From positions 1 through 58,239 of the IMG/VR virus record IMGVR_UViG_3300032562_000027: a stretch of DNA of 58,239 nucleotides. The stretch is one strand, 5' to 3'. This DNA comes from a virus. The number at the start of each line of letters is the position of its first letter. The stretch's first letter is position 1. This document shows positions 47,000 through 55,199 of the stretch, piece by piece. A model generated the notes under the pieces. It was not told the DNA's origin and ran no database searches. It was given only the letters and a program-made list of their open reading frames with translations. The position numbers and the translations under genes are program-made.

Positions 47000-48073
47000 C
47001 TAATTGGTCTCCGCAATTACTACGCTTTGGTCTGTGATTAGGCCAAGTCCGAAGATTGAGTACCAAGCAAGCGCATGCTCACGACCAAAGTCCAAGATAC
47101 CGCCATCGCGGAGCTCGACTGGAAGAGAGATAGCGTGACCGAAAGCGTTGTCTCCGATGAAGATAGCGCTGTAGCGGTCAGATGAACCGTTACCTGTGAG
47201 GGTGTTAGGAGTTGTGTATCCTCCGCCAGGTACAACTACTGGGTTAGCGACTGTTGAGTCAGCTGTGTAGTTAGCACCAGCACCACCAGGAACGTGGAGA
47301 ACCTGTGTTGTTTCGATGAAGACTACATCGTACAAACGTCCGATTTCACCGAGCATGAAGTTGCCTGGAGCAGCGTACTTTGTTACTTCGATGAACTCTG
47401 GGTTGTCGCGAAGTGTACGTGATTGGTGAGGGTGAACGAAGCAGACGTAGGTCTCGCCCAAACGAGGGATGTTCTTTGTAGCCAAGGTCTCTACTGTGTC
47501 CTTGACAACGTGTGGTGTCAAGTATGAAGAACCTGTCATTGAAGCACGAGATGTAGCGAATGTGCCGTATCCGTACCAGTTGTTGACAGCAGATGAGACT
47601 GATGAGCGATCTTCACCGTAAAGTGTTGAAGAAGCTGCATAGAGAGTATCGCGTGAAAGGCCATCAAGGTAGAGAGCCATGTTGCGACCGAGAAGACGTG
47701 AAGCAGAAGCCATTACGTCATCGAATGAAGCGTTAAGAAGAAGTTCTGAAACAGCAAGAGCATAACCATGCTCTGTTACTGTGATTGAGAACTGTTGAGC
47801 TGTAAGAGCGTTTGTCTGCATACGTACACCTTCGACCAATGGTGAAGCAAAGCCGAGGTTGTTGTAACGCATGAAGTTGATCTGGAGACCAGGTGCAACA
47901 CCTAGTTCAGTCTTCTTAACAGCGAATTGTTCAAAACGAAGGATTGGCATAGCCTGGAATAGGATTTCCTTAGACCAGATCTGTTGGATTGCCTGTGTGA
48001 GCTGGGTGTTTGTGCCTGAGTAGGCTGTTGGTGACGCGGCTAGATTGCCGGTACCTGTGATACCTGAAGCCAT
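47000..48073 (-). CDS. Major capsid protein, N4-gp56 family
   Basis: A 357-residue HK97-fold capsid protein of the N4-gp56 type: IQQIWSKEILFQAMPILRFE near residue 28, then LGVAPGLQINFMRYNNLG, the middle SELLLNASFDDVMASASRLL helix and the ETYVCFVHPHQSRTLRDNPE segment. It follows the scaffold gene. A terminator-like hairpin ends it, in keeping with a separate high-level transcript. Confidence 0.92.
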   Translation of the reverse strand: MASGITGTGNLAASPTAYSGTNTQLTQAIQQIWSKEILFQAMPILRFEQFAVKKTELGVAPGLQINFMRYNNLGFASPLVEGVRMQTNALTAQQFSITVTEHGYALAVSELLLNASFDDVMASASRLLGRNMALYLDGLSRDTLYAASSTLYGEDRSSVSSAVNNWYGYGTFATSRASMTGSSYLTPHVVKDTVETLATKNIPRLGETYVCFVHPHQSRTLRDNPEFIEVTKYAAPGNFMLGEIGRLYDVVFIETTQVLHVPGGAGANYTADSTVANPVVVPGGGYTTPNTLTGNGSSDRYSAIFIGDNAFGHAISLPVELRDGGILDFGREHALAWYSIFGLGLITDQSVVIAETN

Positions 48074-48109
48074 TTAGATGGTTCCTTTTCTATAGAGTTG
48101 AGGTTAGGG

Positions 48110-48907
48110 TTACTTTGAGCCGAACATTCCCGATGTCTTACCCTGAGCTCTATCACTCAATAGGCGACTTCTGTATTTAGCGTATTCGTTCATTGGCATA
48201 GAAGCGATCTCATCTGCCGTAAACTGACGTTGTTCCGAATTAGTTTCCAGTGGTCCAGCAGGAGGCAAGGTTGCCCTTGTTCCTGGCATTTCTTTACGAG
48301 CGTTAACTAGTGCCTGCTGAGCAGACTCTAGGATCTTCGCAGAGCGTTGTTGCAAATCATTAAGACTTGCATCCAACTCTTCACGAGAGTTGCCGTGTAC
48401 CAGGTCGAGCAGTTCAGGGACGATGTTGTCTCGTTCTTGCTCTAAACGCTGTTGGCGGTATTGCTGTAGATCGGCAAAAGCCTTTTCTTGTTCCAGAAGA
48501 GCGATAGCGCGTTCGCGTTCTTGACGCTCATGCTCAAGCTGCTCTTTCCATTCTTGCTCTTTAAGCTTAAGAAGATCTTTAGCTGATAGCTCGTCTTCTT
48601 GCTTAGCTCGTAGAGCTGCTTCCTCTTCAGCGCGTTGCTGAGCTTTAGCAGCATCCTTAGCTTCCTTCTCTTTTTTGAGCTCAAGGACTTCTCCTCGTAG
48701 GCTCTCAAGTTCAGGATAGAGCTTGTTCTTTTCCTGGGCTCGAACCTTGGCTAGATCATCTTCAGTATAAAACTTCTGAGTCTTACCAGGACGTGCTTCA
48801 GGAGATTCCGTAGCAGTCTGCGCATCAACGCCAGACACATTTACTACTGGAACTGTGTTAGCTTCAGCCGCGAAGGCATCCGCCATAACTTCTGCTGTTT
48901 CTGACAT
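48110..48907 (-). CDS. Scaffolding protein
   Basis: A 265-residue protein that is mostly coiled coil: long Glu/Lys/Gln/Arg-rich helices from about 50 to 205 (QEKNKLYPELESLRGEVLEL), with a disordered acidic N-terminus and a basic C-terminal end (YRSRLLSDRAQG) as in scaffold proteins that bind the capsid shell through the C-terminus. It lies between portal and major capsid genes, the usual place. Confidence 0.88.
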   Translation of the reverse strand: MSETAEVMADAFAAEANTVPVVNVSGVDAQTATESPEARPGKTQKFYTEDDLAKVRAQEKNKLYPELESLRGEVLELKKEKEAKDAAKAQQRAEEEAALRAKQEDELSAKDLLKLKEQEWKEQLEHERQERERAIALLEQEKAFADLQQYRQQRLEQERDNIVPELLDLVHGNSREELDASLNDLQQRSAKILESAQQALVNARKEMPGTRATLPPAGPLETNSEQRQFTADEIASMPMNEYAKYRSRLLSDRAQGKTSGMFGSK

Positions 48908-49027
48908 AATATGTCCTTATCCTCTGGGTCGTTTTCCAAATGAGCCGAAGCCCGTATCACGTATGACCTACCGTTAGTTGTATATTTAATTTTGCCCTAC
49001 ATAGAAAGAAATACAGGCTAAACTGCA

Positions 49028-50539
49028 TTACTTCTCGTAGTCTTGCGGCGTCCTTCTCTGTGGGATCTGGGTGCCGTAAGCTTCTGTAACTAGGCGGTTA
49101 CGTAGAGCCGCCTCACCTGCTGTGTTCAGCATGGTTGCCTCATCAAGGATCGGAGTTGGTCCGCCTTGAGGGACTGCAGGTTCTCCTTCTGGACCAGTAG
49201 GTAGAGGCTCAGCCATACCACCTTCTGCAGGGAGCATTCCTGTAAGGGAAGCAATTTCATTGTTGATTTCGGTCTGTAGGAGCTTAAGAGCACCATCAGC
49301 CTTAGCGTCATCCATGAGTTCTTGACGGATCTCGGTGAGCTTCTCAGCAGGGAACTCTTCGCCCAATAGGCGCAAAGCGCCTTCCTTTGACTCCAAGCCA
49401 AGGGACATCTTGGTCTGAATCTCGTTCAGAACGATGAGCTTGTCTAGTGGTAGCGGAGGTGGGAAGTGAACATAAGAGCGGAAAGTAATAGGGTCATTAG
49501 GATCTAGCTGTGAAAGCTGACCAGGCTTTAGAGGCGTTGTGCTTGAGTTAGGATCCCAGGTAAATACCTCAGGCTCCTTAACAGCAAGGTTAAGAAGGAT
49601 AAGCTCATTGACGCGCTCTAGGCCGTGAGCGTATTGAATAATCTTTTGGTGGTAACGAGCCATAAGAGGCTGGAACATAATGCTAAGAGCAACACCTGAT
49701 GTGTTAGATACTGGCATAGCCTGACCAAGAGCAGTCTCAGGTACGCCGACCATTTCGTGCATGGCCTTCTTCATTAGCTCAAGGAACTCAAGACCAAGCT
49801 TTAGGCCAGAGCCGCCGCCTTCAAGGTTTTCTACACGAGCATCCTTAGGCAAGCCACCCCATACCTTGTTGGCGCCTTTTTCTAGCTGCGCCGCCTTAGC
49901 GCCGATAATAACTGTAACTGGCGCTGCGTGGTAGTTAACGATGTCCGCAATGTCTGTCGCCGTTTCGTTATACGTACGGTTAATGCTGATAATCTGATCA
50001 CAGTCTGAGAGACCCCAAGGAGAACCAGAAATACGAATGTTAGGAATATGTATAACGGGTATAGTGCCCAGTGGGTTTGGGCGCGAGTCAATGAGCTCGT
50101 CATTGATGTATTCCTCAATCGTGTCGTCTGTCAAGATTTCAGTGTAAGTGAATACTTGACGTGTGCCTTCAAGTGATGTGCCCCAGAAGCGGTACTTCAA
50201 CTTGAAACGGATGAGGCGCTCGCGATCATGTGGGTGGAACTCTGGGAAAGAGAATGATGCGTTAAGTGGCAGGATACGTACACGGCCTGGGTGAGCGCGG
50301 CCTGCGGTATCCACGAATGCTTCTTCGTAAGCTACCTTGATAAAGCAGTCTCCAGATACTCCGCCTTGTTGGCCGATTTCCCAAAGAACTGTAGCTTTGT
50401 TGTTATCTACTTCCCATACACGCTCTAGAAGGTCTGGGACAATAGCTTCTGTTTCCTTAGGTGAGCGGAAGTTAACGCCCTTGCCAAAGGTGAAGTTAAT
50501 GATGAAATCTGAGAAGGCACGAAAATAGTTGAGTGCCAT
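49028..50539 (-). CDS. Portal protein (main part)
   Basis: A 503-residue portal protein. The core shows VKEAYEEAFVDT-type wing strands, PGRVRILPLNASFSFPEFHP, YKFWGTSLEGTRQVFTY-like clip region, the SNTSGVALSIMFQPLMARYH stem helix and a Pro-rich, disordered C-terminus. The ATG at 50539 is very likely not the true N-terminus: the same frame is open upstream as LGHHWSYRRQTGEAQ, and the matching N-terminal part is encoded by 50589-50744 in another frame. If internal initiation is used, the only ribosome-like site is a weak AGGCG nine bases upstream. Confidence 0.92.
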   Translation of the reverse strand: MALNYFRAFSDFIINFTFGKGVNFRSPKETEAIVPDLLERVWEVDNNKATVLWEIGQQGGVSGDCFIKVAYEEAFVDTAGRAHPGRVRILPLNASFSFPEFHPHDRERLIRFKLKYRFWGTSLEGTRQVFTYTEILTDDTIEEYINDELIDSRPNPLGTIPVIHIPNIRISGSPWGLSDCDQIISINRTYNETATDIADIVNYHAAPVTVIIGAKAAQLEKGANKVWGGLPKDARVENLEGGGSGLKLGLEFLELMKKAMHEMVGVPETALGQAMPVSNTSGVALSIMFQPLMARYHQKIIQYAHGLERVNELILLNLAVKEPEVFTWDPNSSTTPLKPGQLSQLDPNDPITFRSYVHFPPPLPLDKLIVLNEIQTKMSLGLESKEGALRLLGEEFPAEKLTEIRQELMDDAKADGALKLLQTEINNEIASLTGMLPAEGGMAEPLPTGPEGEPAVPQGGPTPILDEATMLNTAGEAALRNRLVTEAYGTQIPQRRTPQDYEK

Positions 50540-50588
50540 TTGGGCTTCGCCTGTTTGACGGCGGTACGACCAGTGATGACCTAGGTAA

Positions 50589-50744
50589 CTAATACATCGC
50601 CCAATTTAACGAGTATCTATTCAAGCGTGGCCCGTGCACCTCGAACTCTTCGTCTGCGAGTTCTACTAGGCCTAGGGGGCTGATTGATATTGTTAAATCC
50701 GACGATGCTGCGCGGTAGGATGGTGGTGAAAAATCAATTGACAT
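50589..50744 (-). CDS. Portal protein N-terminal part, frameshifted
   Basis: A 51-codon frame from ATG 50744 (AGGAGG nine bases upstream, TAATG overlap with the previous gene) to TAG. It ends with FEVHGPRLNRYSLNWAMY. The portal frame resumes 7 bases later with LGHHWSYRRQTGEAQ. Together they form a plausible portal N-terminus; the two frames differ by +1. It is either a real frameshift mutation, a programmed frameshift or a sequencing error. Confidence 0.8.
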   Translation of the reverse strand: MSIDFSPPSYRAASSDLTISISPLGLVELADEEFEVHGPRLNRYSLNWAMY

Positions 50745-50935
50745 TATGCGCTCACCTCCTTTCCGTCCGTAACAGGCAGAGCCTGGGCTGTACGTGGTGC
50801 TCGTACGGCGGTAGCAACCATGCTTTTCATGTCTTCAGTAAATGGGTAAAGAGCTGCGGTGGCTGTGAGTCGGCCAAACACAAGGCCAGCGTCCACTAGG
50901 AGAGGAGCTGTGCGCTTGCTACTTAGTGCTGGCAC
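50744..50935 (-). CDS. Hypothetical small protein
   Basis: A 63-residue protein starting with GTG 50935, with AGAGGA seven bases upstream. It is Ala/Thr/Val-rich with weak hydrophobic runs and no motif. Its TAA overlaps the portal ATG. Unknown function. Confidence 0.6.
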   Translation of the reverse strand: MPALSSKRTAPLLVDAGLVFGRLTATAALYPFTEDMKSMVATAVRAPRTAQALPVTDGKEVSA

Positions 50936-50993
50936 TTACACTTCCTCTCAATAAATCTATTTGTCGACATATGGTAACACACTAAGCTAGTTA

Positions 50994-51302
50994 TTATCTA
51001 TATCGCTCGCCATAGATAAGGTTCTTACCCACAGGCTTAGTTACTTTCTTCTTTTGCTTCTCTTCGATCTTATCTTTACGCTCTTGAGCGTAGTCGCGCA
51101 TCTTTGGATCGACCTGCTTCTTGGAATCGACGAACTTGCCGCCAAGTTGCTGATAACGACTGTGAACCCAGTGCGCTGCAGCTGGAGATGGGTAGGCGCG
51201 GAACTTGGAGCGTGCTTGAGTTGTAAGCATGTTCCAGAGCTTAGGATTAGCAGGGTATTGCTTAGGTGCTTCCTTAGCTTCTTGTCCTTGAATCAGAGCC
51301 AT
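50994..51302 (-). CDS. Hypothetical basic virion-region protein
   Basis: A 102-residue protein: a conserved-looking segment (PKLWNMLTTQARSKFRAYPS then AAHWVHSRYQQLGGKFV) and a strongly basic end (RKDKIEEKQKKKVTKP). Proteins with this middle segment occur near portal genes in environmental phages, as I recall; the role may be DNA- or virion-associated. Not firmly identified. Confidence 0.7.
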   Translation of the reverse strand: MALIQGQEAKEAPKQYPANPKLWNMLTTQARSKFRAYPSPAAAHWVHSRYQQLGGKFVDSKKQVDPKMRDYAQERKDKIEEKQKKKVTKPVGKNLIYGERYR

Positions 51303-51319
51303 GTTTGTCCTTTAATAGG

Positions 51320-51364
51320 TTCTTGCCCCCGCCAGCCATGTCACCTGAATACGGAGGGCAAGAA
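51320..51364 (-). other. Long-looped 9-bp hairpin between two genes
   Basis: TTCTTGCCC (51320-51328) and GGGCAAGAA (51356-51364) are perfect arms around a 27-base loop. No T-run follows in either direction, so it may be an RNA-processing or stability element rather than a terminator. Confidence 0.5.
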
Positions 51365-51374
51365 ACTTATTTGA

Positions 51375-51773
51375 TTAGTCGTTAACTACAGCAGGGTTAA
51401 GGCGTTGCTGATGTGAACCGTTACGCATAACCTCTTCGATGCGGTTATCGCCATGATCAGCGAAAGCACCGTTTGAGAACTCCTGAAGTGTGTTAGGAGC
51501 TTCAACCCATGCAGCTGAGCCAACGTGAGCACGCTCACGCATTGTCTCTTCTGGGAACTTCTCAAATACGTTGACGTTGCGGTTTGGGCGACCTGGAGCA
51601 GCTGTGTAACCCTGGGCAGCACCCTTTGAGAATTCGTTAGGGATATCGGTGTCTGTAGCTAGGCCTTCTTCGAAGCGAAGTGGGCCGCGTTGACCTGGAA
51701 GAGCTGGAGAAACTTTACGATCGTAAACGATTGGAGAGTTCTCTGGGAACTTTGGATCTGGTGCGATTGTCAT
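51375..51773 (-). CDS. Hypothetical virion-region protein
   Basis: A 132-residue Pro/Asn/Gly-rich protein (PDPKFPENSPIVYDRKVSPA start, AAPGRPNRNVNVFEKFP middle) that looks largely extended or disordered. It lies between terminase and portal. Such proteins are often capsid accessory proteins; I cannot name it. Confidence 0.65.
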   Translation of the reverse strand: MTIAPDPKFPENSPIVYDRKVSPALPGQRGPLRFEEGLATDTDIPNEFSKGAAQGYTAAPGRPNRNVNVFEKFPEETMRERAHVGSAAWVEAPNTLQEFSNGAFADHGDNRIEEVMRNGSHQQRLNPAVVND

Positions 51774-51852
51774 ATATGACTCCTTGAAATATGGGTTTGA
51801 GGACCTCAGTTAAAGTGTGCTACAGAAAGAGGTGTAAGTAAGGCTAAACGGC

Positions 51853-53424
51853 TTATCTACTAAAAAATAGATTCGAGCTTACCTCTACTGAAGGCATAGC
51901 TAATTCCATAGTTAGAGAGCAGGCAATAGCCAAAGAGTCAGCAAAGTCGTCATGGGCGTGAGCCTCATCTGGGGCAGCGGCAGAGAAGTTAGGGCCATTG
52001 AACTTAACCTCTAGGTCTGTCATCTGCTGGTAAAAGCGCTTCCAGGTACGTAGACGACGAGTCTTTGCGTGAGAAGGCCAACCTACTAAGCGTCTATCTA
52101 TAAGCTGCTTTAGGTGCTTCCAACGCTTGGATTGCTCCTGCTGGGAGCTGCCTACTGGATGTACCTCAGCTCTAGGAAGTAGGATCTTTAGACGCTGGGC
52201 TACGGCATCGCCTACACCGTTCGCATCTACACCTACTGCTAGGACGTCGTAGTTAGAAAGGAAGTTAACGATCTGGAAGTACTGGTCTTCCCAGTCATCG
52301 CCTTGGATCTCAAGCCAGTTAAGAATACGGTGGTCGTAGAGGCCGAACTCATCAGGGCGATCCCAGTCAACCCAAACAACTGTGACTACTGTGGAGTCCA
52401 TCTTACGGGCTGGGTCAATGCCCACTACAACAGGAGAACGGTGCCAGGCTTTAACTACCTCTTGAGAGGTGTCGCCAAGCTCGTCCATAACTGTAGAGGT
52501 AACGAACATGCCTCGTTCTAGGAGCCACTTGCCGCAGTACGACATCTGGAACTCGTCAGAGTCTTCGCCGATACGAAGCATCTCACGCTTAATGAACTTA
52601 GCGTAGTTAGGGTTGCACTTAGCAACATCTCGCCAGTCCCACTCGAAGTGATTCTGTCTAGCGCGTGAGCCTGTCTGGCGTCTCTTATTAAGCTGGATAG
52701 AACGGTAGAAGTTATTCTTAGACGTGGTAGGCGTACCAGTCTTAACCATGGTTCCTGAGTAGTAAGCCAACATAGGAGAGATAGATTTAGATACCACGAA
52801 ATCATCGGCTTCTTGGCACTCGTCAATAACAATGAGATGGAACGACTTAGATTCAATCTTGGCTCGTGGGTTAGCGGTCATCATTGTGAGAGTAGAGCCA
52901 GAGTTCTTAAGCTTGATCTGACGTGTGACACCTGCCACTTTACTGATGCTGTCGTCAATCTCTGTGTCAGCAAGGATCTCATTAGCATGCTCAGATGTTA
53001 GGCGGTTTACGGCACGGCCGAATAGGGTTTCAACCTGACCCTCAACGGGGGCAAACATACCGATCCAGATACCATCTTTATACTTGCCGAGAAGGTCTGG
53101 ATACATCTTGCCTAGGCGAGGCATAAGAACCATAAGGGTAACAACGGTATTAGCGATGGTCTCTGACTTACCAGACTGACGGGCCGCTAGGGCTGTTATC
53201 TCTTCGCCGTCGTTAATAATAACTGACTCAATAATACGTCTAGCCAGAGGGACTTGGTAAGGGTGAAGGTCATGGCCTACGAATGCCGCCATGAATTGCA
53301 TAACTCGATCAATTAGCTTATTGACAAACTCCTTAGAGAGTTCGTCTAGCTCTTCCTCGAGCTCTTCCTCAACGGGAATCTCATCGTCCTCGAGAAACTC
53401 TTCTTCATCTATAAATTCGCTCAT
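51853..53424 (-). CDS. terL: Terminase large subunit
   Basis: A 523-residue packaging motor. Walker A is ARQSGKS (81-87), Walker B is LIVIDECQEA near 200, and the coupling motif is TGTPTT near 230. The C-terminal nuclease shows VVGIDPARKMD, VGVDANGVGD and AHDDFADSLAIA with the expected acidic residues. The N-terminus is extremely acidic (residues 2-30). No separate small terminase subunit was recognised; one of the small zinc or helical genes just upstream could serve. Confidence 0.94.
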   Translation of the reverse strand: MSEFIDEEEFLEDDEIPVEEELEEELDELSKEFVNKLIDRVMQFMAAFVGHDLHPYQVPLARRIIESVIINDGEEITALAARQSGKSETIANTVVTLMVLMPRLGKMYPDLLGKYKDGIWIGMFAPVEGQVETLFGRAVNRLTSEHANEILADTEIDDSISKVAGVTRQIKLKNSGSTLTMMTANPRAKIESKSFHLIVIDECQEADDFVVSKSISPMLAYYSGTMVKTGTPTTSKNNFYRSIQLNKRRQTGSRARQNHFEWDWRDVAKCNPNYAKFIKREMLRIGEDSDEFQMSYCGKWLLERGMFVTSTVMDELGDTSQEVVKAWHRSPVVVGIDPARKMDSTVVTVVWVDWDRPDEFGLYDHRILNWLEIQGDDWEDQYFQIVNFLSNYDVLAVGVDANGVGDAVAQRLKILLPRAEVHPVGSSQQEQSKRWKHLKQLIDRRLVGWPSHAKTRRLRTWKRFYQQMTDLEVKFNGPNFSAAAPDEAHAHDDFADSLAIACSLTMELAMPSVEVSSNLFFSR

Positions 53425-53472
53425 GTTGTCCGATTCAGTGTCAGTTACTTAAAGTCTAAAGTAAAGTAAGAA

Positions 53473-53494
53473 GCCTGGGCGGTTAAACCCAGGC
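53473..53494 (-). terminator. Terminator-like hairpin
   Basis: GCCTGGG and CCCAGGC form a 7-bp stem with an 8-base loop after the stop of the gene at 53568, followed on the minus strand by the T-rich TTCTTACTTTACTTT. The T-run is interrupted, so termination may be partial. Confidence 0.55.
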
Positions 53495-53567
53495 CCTCAT
53501 GCCACTTGGGAGAGAAGGAAACGAGGCGGTATTAGTTTACATCAATTGTCGACAAATTGCTAATCGG

Positions 53568-53834
53568 CTACATAGTAGTGCGTTGATGAATTGCTTCTAT
53601 AACTGCGTGGACTGCTTCAGCTCCACGACGAGCTTCTTCTAAGAGATGAGGGTCGCTAGATCTTTCATACGCAGACATAGTTCTACCAAGCTCATAGATT
53701 GCTTGATCAGCCCATTGAGGCAGAGCAGCTGTAGGGATCTGGCGAACGCGCTTAGCGATCTTAGGGCTAAACGGCTTATCCCAGCGCTTCTTTGCCTCAC
53801 GCTTAGCTTGCCACTTAAATAGAAGGTTTAGCAT
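53568..53834 (-). CDS. Hypothetical basic small protein
   Basis: An 88-residue protein with a very basic N-terminus (LLFKWQAKREAKKRWDKPFS) and a C-terminal helical part. The gene overlaps the upstream one by 20 bases. Size, basic N-terminus and position right before terL make it a candidate small terminase subunit, but it has no clear HTH. Confidence 0.6.
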   Translation of the reverse strand: MLNLLFKWQAKREAKKRWDKPFSPKIAKRVRQIPTAALPQWADQAIYELGRTMSAYERSSDPHLLEEARRGAEAVHAVIEAIHQRTTM

Positions 53835-54132
53835 TGATTACCCATTCTCCCTCATAGCCGCTATTAGGGCTACCCCAGTCTTCAAGGTCCTCTAAAGGCA
53901 CATCGTGAACGTGGGATTTGATGGCTCTGGTTAGGGCTTCCTCTTCTGGAAGTTCCTCAGTAAAGATACCAATAGCAAACCCTGGACGAGTAAATGGTAC
54001 ACGAAATACTAGACATGAGCCTTTGCGATAAGGCTCTTCAATCTCTTGGCTCCAGCCAGTTTCAATGAAAGGCCAGAAGCGACGATGCCCGTACTTAACT
54101 AGGTCTACGTATAGTGGTCCGATTGATTCCAT
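53815..54132 (-). CDS. Hypothetical protein
   Basis: A 105-residue acidic protein from ATG 54132, with GGAAG just upstream and one base from the upstream stop; a longer frame from 54219 has no such support. It is rich in aromatic residues (GHRRFWPFIETGW, FAIGIFTEELPEEE). No family recognised; it is encoded in the accessory stretch before terminase. Confidence 0.65.
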   Translation of the reverse strand: MESIGPLYVDLVKYGHRRFWPFIETGWSQEIEEPYRKGSCLVFRVPFTRPGFAIGIFTEELPEEEALTRAIKSHVHDVPLEDLEDWGSPNSGYEGEWVINAKPSI

Positions 54133-54133
54133 G

Positions 54134-54676
54134 TTACTTCCTTCTAAATCCTCCACTGCCACGTAGGCGGTAGTCATGGCCTTTACCATAAAGGCGCTTA
54201 TATGTTCCCTTGCCGCCATAGCGCTGCTGCAACATACGAGCTTGTTCTAGGTTAGCTGTAAGTGCTGCACGGCGTGAGATCGACATCTTGGACAAGTCTA
54301 CAGGTCCCATGTCATAAACTCCAGCGTCGAAGCCGTTCTCGTTTAAGAACTGGCCCTTAGACTCAGCCTGCTTAAAAGCATCCCAGGTTTGAGGATCAAC
54401 ACCTGAGTAGTACCAGTATGTGCCGTCATTAAAGATAACGTACATAGTTTCATCTGTAGTGTCGTAACCAGCACGAAGTGTACGAGGGCGAGCTGGGTTT
54501 GTAGTTGAGGTCTGGAAGAAGTGAATACCCTGAGGTAGTTCATGTCCGCCTTGCAGGTCTGCTTGCTCATCAATAGGCTGAGTGTTGATTACCTCAAAGT
54601 TAGGGTCGTACGCACTGGTTGGTTGCATACCGTTTCTAAATGCTTGAGCATCATCATTGCTTATAAAGTCAGCCAT
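54134..54676 (-). CDS. KTSC-like domain protein
   Basis: A 180-residue protein. Residues about 66-118 show the KTSC pattern: TLRAGYDTTDETMYVIFNDG, then YWYYSGVDPQTWDAF and ESKGQFLN. The domain is thought to bind nucleic acid or proteins and is common beside phage and mobile genes. The C-terminal 40 residues are Arg/Tyr/Gly-rich (YKRLYGKGHDYRLRGSGGFR), so RNA or DNA binding is possible. The adjacent genes are unassigned. Confidence 0.75.
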   Translation of the reverse strand: MADFISNDDAQAFRNGMQPTSAYDPNFEVINTQPIDEQADLQGGHELPQGIHFFQTSTTNPARPRTLRAGYDTTDETMYVIFNDGTYWYYSGVDPQTWDAFKQAESKGQFLNENGFDAGVYDMGPVDLSKMSISRRAALTANLEQARMLQQRYGGKGTYKRLYGKGHDYRLRGSGGFRRK

Positions 54677-54939
54677 TATTCCTCGCAGATGTGTTCTTCT
54701 GTTTCAGTCTCTAGGACTCGCTCATAGCAATCGCCGCAGCGAAGCCATCGTGGTGGTTGAAAGTTATTTTGAGCGGTAGATCCAGGTTCGAAACCCTGAC
54801 CATCCTCATTAAAGGCTGGAAGGTAATTGTCGACAATTTCAGGCTCTACAAATAGCTCTGGAGGAAACGGACCTCTTGGAGAGACAATGCGGTTAGGGAC
54901 ATAGTGAGCTTGAACGGCATTGATCCGCTCGACTCTCAT
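54676..54939 (-). CDS. Small zinc-binding protein
   Basis: An 87-residue protein with a Pro-rich N-terminal part and a C-terminal LRCGDCYERVLETETEEHIC segment, whose C-x2-C and H-x-C could bind zinc. It overlaps both neighbours by one base. Unknown function. Confidence 0.65.
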   Translation of the reverse strand: MRVERINAVQAHYVPNRIVSPRGPFPPELFVEPEIVDNYLPAFNEDGQGFEPGSTAQNNFQPPRWLRCGDCYERVLETETEEHICEE

Positions 54940-55124
54940 TAGTCTTCCTTAGGTTCTGGGGCCTTAGGCTTTGCAGGCTGAGCAATCTTGCGGAGAGGCA
55001 TACGGCCCTCATTTGCACGCACAGATAGGTGTGGAGGTAGGCAACGGCCACAGTAGTCCAGAGGGTTAACTCCTGGGTCAGTCAGCGAGTAGATCGCCTC
55101 ATTAGAACAGTTAACACATTTCAT
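54939..55124 (-). CDS. Small zinc-ribbon protein
   Basis: A 61-residue protein with two CxxC pairs (MKCVNCSNEAIYS and DYCGRC) forming a zinc ribbon, then a basic, Pro-rich tail. It is the first gene after the promoter at 55149-55177. It may act as a regulator or DNA-binding protein of the packaging operon, by analogy only. Confidence 0.7.
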   Translation of the reverse strand: MKCVNCSNEAIYSLTDPGVNPLDYCGRCLPPHLSVRANEGRMPLRKIAQPAKPKAPEPKED

Positions 55125-55148
55125 TTATTACTCCTTGGTTAAGTCACT

Positions 55149-55177
55149 AGTATAAACGAAAGGAGGCCAGGTGTGAC
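55149..55177 (-). promoter_or_regulatory. Promoter with -35 inside terminator loop
   Basis: GTCACA (55177-55172), 17 bases, then TATACT (55154-55149) on the minus strand. The -35 hexamer forms exactly the 6-base loop of the preceding terminator, so the end of one unit and the start of the next share DNA. AGGAG precedes the ATG at 55124. Confidence 0.5.
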
Positions 55178-55187
55178 CCTGACCTCC
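55162..55187 (-). terminator. Strong terminator ending the lysis unit
   Basis: GGAGGTCAGG pairs with CCTGGCCTCC (10 bp with one G-U) around GTCACA, followed by TTTCGTTTA. It ends the lysis gene group at 55200. Confidence 0.8.
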
Positions 55188-55199
55188 CAGCGTAATTAC

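Noticed and set aside
54770-54810. GGTTCGAAACC stretch resembling a tRNA T-arm
   Set aside because: It lies inside the 87-residue zinc-protein gene and no acceptor, D or anticodon arms can be built around it.
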